Assembly (NCBI RefSeq): GCF_900111485.1
Contig: NZ_FOIC01000001.1
Coordinates: 284,207 to 348,206 of the forward strand
Reading direction: 5' to 3'
DNA: 64,000 bases
Origin: Natrinema hispanicum
Lineage (GTDB): Archaea; Halobacteriota; Halobacteria; Halobacteriales; Natrialbaceae
Shown here: in pieces, positions 46,456 through 54,571 of the stretch
How positions within the stretch are numbered: position 1 is the first letter of the stretch
Layout of the letters: every line of letters starts with the position of its first letter
Made by a program: the position numbers and the translations under genes
The notes under the pieces: model-generated
What the model was told of the DNA's origin: nothing
Database searches by the model: none
The model's input: only the letters and a program-made list of their open reading frames with translations

Positions 46456-48528
46456 TTAGTCTTCCATCTCGGCTTTGGCGACCTCCGCGCCGGCGAACTC
46501 GAGTACTTCCTTGGCTCCTTCCTCGGAGTAGCCCTGTTCGATCAGCGCGTCGATCCACGACGAGCGTTCGTCGTCGTCGAACTCGTTGGCGCTGACCAGC
46601 GCGGAGAAGTTGATGTTGTGTTTCTTGTCCTCCCAGAGTTTGCGCTCGAGGGCACGACGCAGGCGCTCGTTGTCCTGTGGGTTGAACGCCTCGCCTTCGC
46701 GAGCGCGTCGGGAGACCCAGTTCGAGACTTCCTGGCGGAAGTCCTCTTTGCGATCTTCGGGGATGTCGAGTTTCTCCTCGACCGACCGGAGGAACGTCTC
46801 GTCGGGTTCCTGTTCGCGGCCGGTGAGTTCGTCCTCGATGGTGTCGTCGTCGATGTAGGCCATCACGTGGTCCATGTACTTCTCGCCCTGGCGCTGGATC
46901 TCGTCGATGTCATACGCGAGGGCATGGCGAACGTCTTCGATGGCACGCTCGCGGTACTCCTCGCGAACCGTCTCGAGGTAGCGGTAGTACTGCTCGAAGT
47001 TATCCTCCGGAATGGAGCCGTGGTGCTCTAAGTTCTCCTCGAAGAAGTTGAACACCGTCAGCGGCGAGAGGAAGCCACGCTGGCGGTGTTTCGAGTCCAT
47101 GATCGCCTCGGCGATCTCGTCGCCGATAAACCGGGGTGAGACGCCGACCATCCCCTCGCCGATCTCGGCTTTCCCTTCGGCCTCTTCGCGGAGCTTCTTG
47201 ACGTCGATGTCGTCGCCCTCGTCGATCTCGCCGTTGTAGGCTTTGGCCTTCGAGAGCAGATCGACGGTCTCGGTGTCGGGCTCTTCGATGCGCGTGAGGA
47301 CGCCGAACAAGCCCGCCATCTCCAAGGTGTGTGGCTCGACGTTGATGTCGGGGACATCGGCGTTGTTCAGCATCTTGTTGTAGATGCTGGCCTCGTCTTC
47401 GTAGGAGAGGACGTAGGGGAAGTCGATCCGCTTGGTGCGGTCGTTGAAGGCCTCCATCTTCTCGTCGCCCTTCTTATCCTTGTACTCGGGCATGTTGGTG
47501 CGGCCGACGATCACCTGGTCGATGTCGATCCGCGGATTGTTCTTGGGCTTGATCGTCTGTTCCTGGGTCGCATGCAGGAAGTCGTAGAGGAACTCCCGCT
47601 GGAGTTTGAGCAGTTCCTCACCGGAGAAGATCCCGCGGTTTGCGTTACAGAACGCCCCCGAGTAGTCGAACGCGCGCGGGTCCGATTCGCCGTAGATGGC
47701 GATCTTCGAGTAGTTGACGTCGCCAGTGAGTTCGGTCTCGTCCTGGTTTTTCTTGTCCTTGGGCTCGAACGTCTCGAGTCCCTGGCGTTTGTTCTCGTCG
47801 GCGACGAAGCGGATGATCTCGACGTGATTCTCTAAGACCTGCTGGAGATCGTCGTCGTAGTACGCGAGCAGCCTGTCCATGTAGAACTCGCTTTCAGGAT
47901 CGAGCGCCTGCTCGTTCTGGATGGTGTAGGGTGCATCGAGGTTCTCGTTGAGGTCGTCGATGACCCGCTGGCGCTGCTCGAGCGGGAGCAAGACGAGCGG
48001 GTCCTGGTTCATCGGCGAGCGGACGACGTCGTCGGCCGGGTCCTGGTCCTGGATGACGTCACAGAGGTTGGTCCACCGGAAGGTGTACATCCGGCCCTCA
48101 TCGCGGAGCGTGTAGTCCTCGAAGTACCGACGGACCTGCTTGTCGAAGTGGGACTTCCCGGAGCCGACCGGCCCGAGCAGGAGCTTGATCCGGCGTTCGG
48201 GACCCAACCGGCGGGCACCCGATTTGACCTTGTTGACGAACTCGTGGATCGACTGATGGATCACCTTCCCGTAGAAGGTGTTCTCGCCATCGCCCAACGG
48301 ATCCTCGCTTGCGAGCTGGTACTCGACCATCCCTTCGGTCTCGTCGTAGGTGGTGCCGTAGTAGTCGAACATGTCCGCGACGCGCTGGTGGGCGTTGCGG
48401 GCGATCTTCGGGTCCTCGTAGACGGCTTCTAAGTACCAGTCGAAGGACTTGGTTTCCCGCAGGTCTGCGGGCATCGATTCCTTGTAATCCGTACTGAGCT
48501 GCTCGAGTGTCTCGATGTCACCGGTCAT
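46456..48528 (-). CDS. prkA: PrkA-type serine kinase / AAA+ protein, paralogue 2 (canonical)
   Basis: This 690-residue protein is the more canonical PrkA. It has SFDWYLEAVYEDPKIARNAHQRVADMFDYYGTTY, P-loop LLGPVGSGKSHF (GPVGSGKS at 119-126), GAFCNANRGIFSGEELLKLQREFLYDFLHATQEQTIKPKNNPRIDIDQVIVGRTNMPEY and the C-terminal domain ending YSEEGAKEVLEFAGAEVAKAEMED. It is the first gene of the four-gene operon. I start at the ATG at 48528; about 79 upstream in-frame codons are Arg/Pro-rich and look non-coding. Confidence 0.92.
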   Translation of the reverse strand: MTGDIETLEQLSTDYKESMPADLRETKSFDWYLEAVYEDPKIARNAHQRVADMFDYYGTTYDETEGMVEYQLASEDPLGDGENTFYGKVIHQSIHEFVNKVKSGARRLGPERRIKLLLGPVGSGKSHFDKQVRRYFEDYTLRDEGRMYTFRWTNLCDVIQDQDPADDVVRSPMNQDPLVLLPLEQRQRVIDDLNENLDAPYTIQNEQALDPESEFYMDRLLAYYDDDLQQVLENHVEIIRFVADENKRQGLETFEPKDKKNQDETELTGDVNYSKIAIYGESDPRAFDYSGAFCNANRGIFSGEELLKLQREFLYDFLHATQEQTIKPKNNPRIDIDQVIVGRTNMPEYKDKKGDEKMEAFNDRTKRIDFPYVLSYEDEASIYNKMLNNADVPDINVEPHTLEMAGLFGVLTRIEEPDTETVDLLSKAKAYNGEIDEGDDIDVKKLREEAEGKAEIGEGMVGVSPRFIGDEIAEAIMDSKHRQRGFLSPLTVFNFFEENLEHHGSIPEDNFEQYYRYLETVREEYRERAIEDVRHALAYDIDEIQRQGEKYMDHVMAYIDDDTIEDELTGREQEPDETFLRSVEEKLDIPEDRKEDFRQEVSNWVSRRAREGEAFNPQDNERLRRALERKLWEDKKHNINFSALVSANEFDDDERSSWIDALIEQGYSEEGAKEVLEFAGAEVAKAEMED

Positions 48529-49220
48529 AGTATCATTGGATGCGGGTTCCCCCGGTTGCGGTCGTCCGTGATCGCACGGGACGTGAAAGCGGACGTCGGT
48601 CGACCTACCGAGCCGTCTCGTGGCTGAACTGTCGAACTCCGTCGCGGTACCCGGCGTGACGGGGTCGGCTCGCCTCGTGTCGATGGAATTGCTGCTGGCT
48701 CCTCGAGCGGGGTCCCGGGGAGCGTGGCCCTGTCGTGGGCGGCTATCTGGTGTGTCATGTGTCACCTATCACCACTTTCCGTCGCGTGACACCCTCACGG
48801 GGAATCAAGCAACGGTGCGCCGGGGACGGGCGCGGAGTGGATCGGTCCGGCGAACGGATACCGATAGTATTTAATGAGTGAGTAATCCAGCTACTTAGCC
48901 TTAGCCCCAAAAGGTATTTGTCAGGACTTAATTCCAGGAAAATACTGCCAGAAGCCTATGCTGATGGTAGGTATCACACCCCACATTCGGCGATCTATCA
49001 CATAAGTTGTGGGCCTGCAATGGCCGTGTTGGCTCGCGCGCGCCAGTCCACTGGTCTGCGAGCCGCTCGATTCGGCTTCATCATGACGAGCCAGCGGTCG
49101 GTCCCCACCAGTGACGGTGACGGATGATGGCCGCCTTGCACATCAGATGGGTCGCCTACGATCGGGTGGGTACGGACCGGTGTCCGGCAGTATATACGGC
49201 CGGCACGCCTACCGACCGGC
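48529..49220. other. 692-bp intergenic region upstream of the PrkA operon
   Basis: No gene is supported. Positions 48865-48990 are AT-rich, with GTATTTAATGAG (48867-48878), a possible minus-strand promoter that would give the prkA operon a leader of over 300 nt. The right end contains the TATATA box (49191-49196) of the next plus-strand gene, 25-30 bp before its ATG. Confidence 0.4.
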
Positions 49221-49652
49221 ATGTCGGATTCGGACGGAAACGGTGGAATCGATCGCTCGAGCGTGCCGGACGGCTGGGAGGTCTGGAGTGAGGGGGCCGA
49301 TGGCCGGCTCGTCCTCGCGTATCGGCCCGACGTCTTCAACGCCGCGGACTTCCCCGCGCCGTGTCTGCCGACGCTGTATCTCACACACGGCAAGCGAACC
49401 CGGCGTCCAGGCGTCAACCCCGCCGACACCGCCGATTCCGAAGACTGGTTCGTCACGCTCTATCTCGAGCCGGACGTCTCGCTCGACGAGACCATCCGCG
49501 TCCCGAGCCGTGAGGCAGCCGTCGAACGGACCACCGAACTCGCTCGGCAGTTCGACGCCGGCGAGATCGACTACCGCGAGCTGTATCAGGTGCCACGAGA
49601 GACGTATTTCGAGCGCCTCGACGAGTTGACCGGCGGCGATGGTGACGACTGA
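49221..49652 (+). CDS. Small conserved haloarchaeal protein (DUF5820-like)
   Basis: This 143-residue acidic protein has the pattern VPDGWEVWSEGADGRLVLAYRPDVFNAADFPAPCLPTLYLTHGKRTRRPGV, EDWFVTLYLEPDVSL and ELARQFDAGEIDYRELYQVPRETYFERLDEL. I associate this with a haloarchaea-specific DUF (DUF5820, from memory). No catalytic motif is apparent. A TATATA box 25-30 bp upstream indicates a leaderless mRNA. Confidence 0.75.
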   Translation: MSDSDGNGGIDRSSVPDGWEVWSEGADGRLVLAYRPDVFNAADFPAPCLPTLYLTHGKRTRRPGVNPADTADSEDWFVTLYLEPDVSLDETIRVPSREAAVERTTELARQFDAGEIDYRELYQVPRETYFERLDELTGGDGDD

Positions 49653-49747
49653 GCTGCACACGAGTCGCGTCCGCGTGTTGCGTGCCGGGTCAACGACTGG
49701 CCCGTCAGGACGTGACCCTTAACCGCCAGTGGCGACTACCGATTCCT

Positions 49748-50194
49748 ATGTCGACCGTTACGCTCATCGGCTCCCGGCTGGCCGAACCGGGAACCGAGTT
49801 CGTCTACGAGGGCGAAGCCGACGCCTGCGCCGGCTGTCCCTACCGCAGTCAATGTCTCAATCTCGAGCCGGGCAGAAAATACCGCGTCACCGAGATCAGA
49901 GAGAACGCACAGACGCTCGAATGTGCGATGCACGACGACGGGGTCCGTGCCGTCGAGGTCGAACCCGCACCCACGCGTGCGAACATCACATCGAAGGGCG
50001 CGTTCGCCGGCAGCAAGACGAGTCTTCCCGGCCCCTGCCCGTACGTTGCGTGCCCGAGCCACGAGTACTGCGAGCCTGACGGCGTCTCCTTCGACGAGGA
50101 ATACCGCATTCGAAAGATCATCGGCGAGCCACCACACGAGGTCTGCCATCTCGACCGGTCGCTCGAACTCGTCGAACTCGAGACTGACGACTGA
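49748..50194 (+). CDS. UPF0179 cysteine-rich protein
   Basis: This 148-residue protein matches the archaeal UPF0179 family: LIGSRLAEPGTEFVYEGEADACAGCPYRSQCLNLEPGRKYRVTEIR, LECAMHDDGVRAVEV and LPGPCPYVACPSHEYCEPDGVSFDEEYRIRKI. Cysteines are grouped as CAGCPYRSQC and CPYVACPSHEYC plus isolated ones, which suggests metal or Fe-S binding. I start at the ATG at 49748, with CTTAAC about 30 bp upstream. Function unknown. Confidence 0.88.
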   Translation: MSTVTLIGSRLAEPGTEFVYEGEADACAGCPYRSQCLNLEPGRKYRVTEIRENAQTLECAMHDDGVRAVEVEPAPTRANITSKGAFAGSKTSLPGPCPYVACPSHEYCEPDGVSFDEEYRIRKIIGEPPHEVCHLDRSLELVELETDD

Positions 50195-50250
50195 CGAGAA
50201 ACCAGTCAGCTTACCGAAGTATTTAGCCGCCGCGTCACGAGAGGAGTCGT

Positions 50251-51183
50251 ATGGCCGCGCCGCCGACGAGCGTCTTGCTGCCGACTCTCCGGTGGACGTC
50301 CGCCCTCGAAACGGTCGCAGCCCAACTCGAGCCCGGTGACGAACTCCTCGTGATCTGTGATACCCGCGACGATCCGATCGCCGATCGAGCCGATAGGCTT
50401 CCCGATCGAACCCGACTGGTCGTCGCCGGCGAACCCGAGACCTGCTCCGGGAAAGCCAACGCCATCGCCGCAGGCATGGACGCTGCACGCCATGACCGAC
50501 TCGTCTGGACGGACGACGACTTCCGCCGGCCGTCAGACTGGCTCGCTCGCCTGCACGCCGCGTACGAACGCGAGGGTCCCGTCTCGGAGATCCCGTTTTT
50601 CGTCGGTCGCGACCCGCTCGCTCGCCTCCTCGAGCCGATGTACGCCCTCGCTGGGACGCTCGGCGTCTACTGGACCGACAACGCATGGGGTGGTGCCGTA
50701 CTCTTCGAGCGCGACGATCTCGAGATCGACGAGGCGCGATTCGTGGCGAAACTCCGCCGAACGATCAGCGATGACGGGCTGTTGGCCGAGTATCTCGACG
50801 TAACTGCGCTACGGCAGGCTCGTCGCGTCGCGGTCGGCGGTCGCGTCCGCGAGACGCTGGAACGGCACGTACGATTCGTTCGGATCGTACGCCACCACGG
50901 GCCTCAGAACCCCACCGAGATGGGGCTCGTGACCGTCCTGCTTACGCTCGGATGTGTTCTCTTCCCGATTCCCGCGCTGGTTCTCTCGACGCTGCTTGCC
51001 GGTGGGACCTATGCATTCTTCGGCGTTCGTCGCTGGACGTTCCTGCTCGCGTATCCCGTCTTGCTGGTACAGACGCCACTGTTCGCGTATGTACTGACAC
51101 GGCGAACGTTCGTCTGGAGTGGCCGCCGGTACCGCTGGCGGACCAAATTCGACGTCGACATCGTCGACCATCGTGACCACTGA
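50251..51183 (+). CDS. Family 2/21-type glycosyltransferase (ceramide-glucosyltransferase-like)
   Basis: This 310-residue protein starts SVLLPTLRWTSALETVAAQLEPGDELLVICD. It contains ETCSGKANAIAAGMDAARHDRLVWTDDDFRRPSDWL (nucleotide-sugar/metal-binding DDD) and TDNAWGGAVLFERDDL, and ends with two or three membrane helices (LVTVLLTLGCVLFPIPALVLSTLLAGGTYAFF; LLAYPVLLVQTPLFAYVL). This is the layout of GT21-type enzymes that glycosylate lipids on the cytoplasmic face. The substrate in haloarchaea is probably a polar lipid or dolichol-type carrier. Confidence 0.83.
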   Translation: MAAPPTSVLLPTLRWTSALETVAAQLEPGDELLVICDTRDDPIADRADRLPDRTRLVVAGEPETCSGKANAIAAGMDAARHDRLVWTDDDFRRPSDWLARLHAAYEREGPVSEIPFFVGRDPLARLLEPMYALAGTLGVYWTDNAWGGAVLFERDDLEIDEARFVAKLRRTISDDGLLAEYLDVTALRQARRVAVGGRVRETLERHVRFVRIVRHHGPQNPTEMGLVTVLLTLGCVLFPIPALVLSTLLAGGTYAFFGVRRWTFLLAYPVLLVQTPLFAYVLTRRTFVWSGRRYRWRTKFDVDIVDHRDH

Positions 51184-51217
51184 CACTCACGACACGTCGG
51201 CGGTGGCTGGTGGGACG

Positions 51218-51568
51218 TTATTCTTCGAGGTCGTCCTCGTCGAGCCAGGAACCGGCCCAACACTCGATCTCGCCGAAGACGGGCTCGAGTGATTCGCCCT
51301 TCGCAGTGAGACTGTAGTAGGTGGCGATCGGGGCGTCTTCCTCGAGTCGGCGTTCGACGAAGTCCATCTCGCCGAGGTCGTCGAGGACACGCGAGAGGGT
51401 CCGCGCGTTCGCGCCGGTCGATCGCTTCAGTTCGTTAAACCGCTGTTCGCCGTCCAGCAGTTCGTGCAAGACGGCAAGTCGCCACTTAGAGCCGATCTGC
51501 TCGAGAGAGGCGATGACGGGACAGGCGTCGGCGGTTTGCTCGTGTGGCGTCGTCTCTGGGGATGACAT
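51218..51568 (-). CDS. HxlR-family transcriptional regulator
   Basis: This 116-residue winged-helix protein has ACPVIASLEQIGSKWRLAVLHELLDGEQRFNELKRSTGANARTLSRVLDDLGEMDFVERRLEEDAPIATYYSLTAKGESLEPVF. This is the typical HxlR pattern with the N-terminal Cys that in some members senses thiols or oxidants. It lies between a glycosyltransferase (convergent) and a HemG-like flavodoxin (same strand, about 100 bp downstream). The flavodoxin is a plausible target. Confidence 0.9.
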   Translation of the reverse strand: MSSPETTPHEQTADACPVIASLEQIGSKWRLAVLHELLDGEQRFNELKRSTGANARTLSRVLDDLGEMDFVERRLEEDAPIATYYSLTAKGESLEPVFGEIECWAGSWLDEDDLEE

Positions 51569-51676
51569 CGATAAGACCTGTCCATCCGTAGCGGGCGGTC
51601 GGTCTTAGTGGTTCGGATCCGAACCAGCTAACGAAACGATAGCATTCGCCGGCTTAGCCACGTCCCGTCTCAGACA

Positions 51677-52258
51677 TCAGTTTGCGTCCGTCGATTCCGG
51701 TGGCCCCACACCGAGCCGACCCTCGACGAACGAAGCGAAGTCCGCGGCAAACGTTTCGACTTCGTCCCAGTCGGTATATTCGTAGTCTCGAGACGTGTCC
51801 GTGTCGCCGGTCGCCGTCTTCGCGATCCGTTTCATCACGAGCCGCTTGAGAAAGCCGTACTTTGAGTACCGGAGCGCGCCACCGAAGCGGACGATGCGGT
51901 CGGGGTGCCAGTCGGTGTCCGCGAGAAACGTCTCGACGTACCCTGCCGCCTCTGACTGTCGCGACCCGTCGGCGACTGCAGAGGACATAGAGAGTTGGAA
52001 AAACCCCGTCGGCCGGGCAGCCAGTTGTTCGCGATGCTCGGTCACGAACGTCCGAACCGACTGCTGGTGGGTCCCCATGTGGACTGACGCGCCCACGAGG
52101 ACGGCGTCGAACGCCTCGAGATCGAATCCGGATGGCAGATCGTCGGCGCGTACCGCGGTCGCATCGTGGCCACGCTCGGTAAGGACGGCGACGATTCGGT
52201 CGGCGACCGTCGCTGTCTGTCCCTCTCCGGTACCGTAACAGACGAGAATCGAAACCAT
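51677..52258 (-). CDS. Flavodoxin-domain protein, HemG-like
   Basis: This 193-residue FMN-binding protein has the flavodoxin phosphate loop LVCYGTGEGQTATVADRI, DAVLVGASVHMGTHQQSVRTFV and VRFGGALRYSKYGFLKRLVMKRIAKTATGDTDTSRDYEYTDWDEVETFA. The end is the HemG pattern. Bacterial HemG is a quinone-linked protoporphyrinogen oxidase. Haloarchaea make heme by the siroheme route, so here a different electron-transfer role is likely. The ATG at 52258 gives a family-length protein. Confidence 0.83.
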   Translation of the reverse strand: MVSILVCYGTGEGQTATVADRIVAVLTERGHDATAVRADDLPSGFDLEAFDAVLVGASVHMGTHQQSVRTFVTEHREQLAARPTGFFQLSMSSAVADGSRQSEAAGYVETFLADTDWHPDRIVRFGGALRYSKYGFLKRLVMKRIAKTATGDTDTSRDYEYTDWDEVETFAADFASFVEGRLGVGPPESTDAN

Positions 52259-52385
52259 TGGCGGCTCCCTATGGAAGACGCTGTGCAACCTCATAAAGGC
52301 GGTCGGCGAACTGGCCCCGCTGACGGCGGTCGCCGCGACCGGATGTGGACCCAAACGATTAGACGGTGTTTGTGGTAACACCGCT

Positions 52386-53132
52386 ATGGATATTTGCGAG
52401 GCGCTTCGGGCCGAATCCGGCGTTGTCGCCGTTGTCGGTGCCGGCGGCAAGAAGACGACCCTCTATACGCTGGCTGTGCGGGCCAGTGGCGCGGGCCGCC
52501 GGGCAGTCGTGACGGCGACGGTTCGGATCCCGATTTTCGACCGCCACGTCGAGAACGTCGTCGTGACCGACGAACCGGTGACAGCACTCGAGCGCGCGGA
52601 CGCATGGCCGGTCGGCGTCGTTCCAGATCGGGAGGGCGAGGATCGGTACGTGGGCTACGACCCCGAGGTGATCGACGAACTCGCGGCAGCCGATGTCGCC
52701 GACATCGTGCTAGTCAAAGCCGACGGGGCGCGGACGCGTGAATTCAAAGCGCCGGGCGAGCACGAACCGCAACTTCCCCAATGCACCACGACGGTGGTCC
52801 CAATCGCAAGCGTCCAGGCAGTCGGAAAGCCCCTTTCGGCCGACATCGTCCACCGACCGGAGCACGTGGCGGCGATTACGGGACGCGAACTCGGTGAGAC
52901 GATCCGACCCGTGGATGTCGCCGACGTGCTCGCAAGCGATCGCGGCGGACTGAAAGGGGTCCCGGACGGCGCAATCGTCGTCCCACTGCTCAATAAGGTC
53001 GACGACGCGACTCACCGGCGGGACGCCGAAGAAATCGCGACGGCGCTGCTCGAGCGAGCGCCAGCCGTCTCCCGCGTGGTCCTGGCACGACTGATCGACG
53101 ACGACCCGGTGATCCAAGTGCTCGAGCGCTAA
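52386..53132 (+). CDS. yqeC: YqeC-like putative selenium/molybdenum cofactor protein
   Basis: This 248-residue P-loop protein has VVAVVGAGGKKTTLYTLAVRA, ADIVLVKADGARTREFKAPGEHEPQLPQ and IVVPLLNKVDDATHR. These match the YqeC family associated with selenium-dependent molybdenum hydroxylases in bacteria. In this window it lies convergent with mobA (10 bp apart) and 1.4 kb from a molybdopterin formate dehydrogenase, so a role in molybdenum enzyme maturation is likely. Whether selenium is involved is open. Confidence 0.83.
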   Translation: MDICEALRAESGVVAVVGAGGKKTTLYTLAVRASGAGRRAVVTATVRIPIFDRHVENVVVTDEPVTALERADAWPVGVVPDREGEDRYVGYDPEVIDELAAADVADIVLVKADGARTREFKAPGEHEPQLPQCTTTVVPIASVQAVGKPLSADIVHRPEHVAAITGRELGETIRPVDVADVLASDRGGLKGVPDGAIVVPLLNKVDDATHRRDAEEIATALLERAPAVSRVVLARLIDDDPVIQVLER

Positions 53133-53141
53133 GACACGGGA

Positions 53142-53792
53142 TCAGCGGTCTGTGCCGTCGTTCGCGAGTCGCCGAGCGGCCGCCTCGAACTCCTCGCGAG
53201 TGTTGACGTTCTCGAAGGTCGAAAGCGGTGCCTGATCGCGAATCTCGGCTTCGTCGACGACGACATAGTCGAGGTCGAACAGCGGTTCGATGACCTTTCG
53301 CTTGTCGCGCTCGAGTGCGCGTTCGCAGGCGGCGGCCATCGGTGCGGCCCGGTAGACGGCCTGCGTGGTCTGGAACCACTGGTCGTCGAGTCGCGGGACC
53401 GCAGCATCGTGACCGGCCGCGCGGTCGAAGAGATGTGCAATGAGGTCGGGATCGACGAAGGGCATATCGCAGGCGACGACAGCGGCGTACTCCCCCGTGG
53501 CCGCACGCAAGCCGGTCATGATCCCCGCCATCGGGCCGCGGTCGGGGACCGGATCGACCGCAAACGTGACGTCGGGGCCGCCGTCGAGTGCCGTTTCGAT
53601 CGCCGACACCTGCTCGTCCCGGCAGTTGATGACCAGTTCGTCGACGAGCGGCTCGAGCCGGTCGACGACACGGCGGATCATCGGCGTCCCGGCGAGGTCG
53701 GCGACGGCCTTGTCTTTCTGGCCGAAGCGCGTCGAGTGGCCGCCCGCGAGGACGACCCCTGTGCGCTCGGTTCGACCGGTCTCGAGGGGCAT
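53142..53792 (-). CDS. mobA: Molybdenum cofactor guanylyltransferase
   Basis: This 216-residue nucleotidyltransferase attaches GMP to molybdopterin. It has the signature GVVLAGGHSTRFGQKDKAVADLAGTPMIRRV, then DPVPDRGPMAGIMTGLRAATGEYAAVVACDMPFVDPDLIAHLF with the metal-binding ACDMPF. The ATG at 53792 gives the standard N-terminus. The product (MGD) would serve the nearby formate dehydrogenase, whose family requires bis-MGD. Confidence 0.92.
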   Translation of the reverse strand: MPLETGRTERTGVVLAGGHSTRFGQKDKAVADLAGTPMIRRVVDRLEPLVDELVINCRDEQVSAIETALDGGPDVTFAVDPVPDRGPMAGIMTGLRAATGEYAAVVACDMPFVDPDLIAHLFDRAAGHDAAVPRLDDQWFQTTQAVYRAAPMAAACERALERDKRKVIEPLFDLDYVVVDEAEIRDQAPLSTFENVNTREEFEAAARRLANDGTDR

Positions 53793-53853
53793 GATCGGTT
53801 GTTCGTCGAGCGATGCCAAAAGGCTCCGGTCGTACTCGTCCCATCGTCGCCGC

Positions 53854-54408
53854 TCACGCCGACAGCCGCCAGAGCGCCCGGTACAGCGTCCACAGCTCGC
53901 AGTCGAGTCGCTTAGCCACCGAGCGACAGCACTCGAGGTAGGTTTCGTACTGTGATCGCGACGGTGGGTCGGGGTAGGCCATGGAAAGTTCGCCCGCGTC
54001 CTCGAGCGCAGACCACTCACGAGGCCCGACGACGACGTACTCGTGGGGATCGATGAACATGCAAAATGCCGAGGCGACGGGGACGTCGACGGCCTCGAGA
54101 GTCGTCAGCGCGTCGATCATCGCGGCAGTCTCGTCGGCGTCCACGGCGTCGCTGATAGCGTCACGGACGGCCTCGAAGTCGTTGTCCCAGAAGCGCTCCT
54201 CGGCGTCCCGTCGCTCGGCGTCGGGATACGTACCGAGAAAGCGCCGATAATACCACCTGACGACCCAGGCCGCATCCCGGCGACCGTATGCACCCGACGC
54301 GAACGCAGCTGGGAGCGTCTCGAGATTCTCCGCCTCGACGGCGTACAGGGGTTCGTGCCGTTGGTAGTCGCGTGCCTGCGAGTCTACGACCGACTTCGTA
54401 AGCGCCAT
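53854..54408 (-). CDS. Conserved-looking protein of unknown function (184 aa)
   Basis: It is acidic and helical: VVRWYYRRFLGTYPDAERRDAEERFWDNDFEAVRDAISDAVDADETAAMIDALTTLEAVDVPVASAFCMFIDPHEYVVVGPREWSALEDAGEL. There are many aromatic and Arg residues near the N-terminus. The segment VPVASAFCMFIDPHEYVVVG recalls proteins that handle restriction-type or HEPN-like folds, but I make no assignment. It sits between mobA and the formate dehydrogenase gene (divergent from it). Confidence 0.7.
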   Translation of the reverse strand: MALTKSVVDSQARDYQRHEPLYAVEAENLETLPAAFASGAYGRRDAAWVVRWYYRRFLGTYPDAERRDAEERFWDNDFEAVRDAISDAVDADETAAMIDALTTLEAVDVPVASAFCMFIDPHEYVVVGPREWSALEDAGELSMAYPDPPSRSQYETYLECCRSVAKRLDCELWTLYRALWRLSA

Positions 54409-54558
54409 CGTGTGCTGGTTTCACATGCGGTGTCGTCAGCGTTTCCCCGCCCTGGAGGGACTTGTGTGAGCCGTCGCTTCTCGAGACGTACCAGTACCGT
54501 GGTAGAAAACCTCATGCACGCACAGGTGATGGCTGTTACACAACGGGTGCAGCAACCT

Positions 54559-54564
54559 GGAGGG
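54559..54564 (+). promoter_or_regulatory. Strong Shine-Dalgarno site of fdhF
   Basis: GGAGGG ends 7 bp before the ATG at 54572. It is a near-ideal ribosome-binding site, unusual here where most genes look leaderless. Confidence 0.55.
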
Positions 54565-54571
54565 ACCCACA

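Noticed and set aside
48620..48874. Plus-strand 84-codon frame upstream of the PrkA operon
   Set aside because: Basic, Arg/Ser-rich product unlike haloarchaeal proteins; the antisense of an Arg/Pro-rich non-coding extension.
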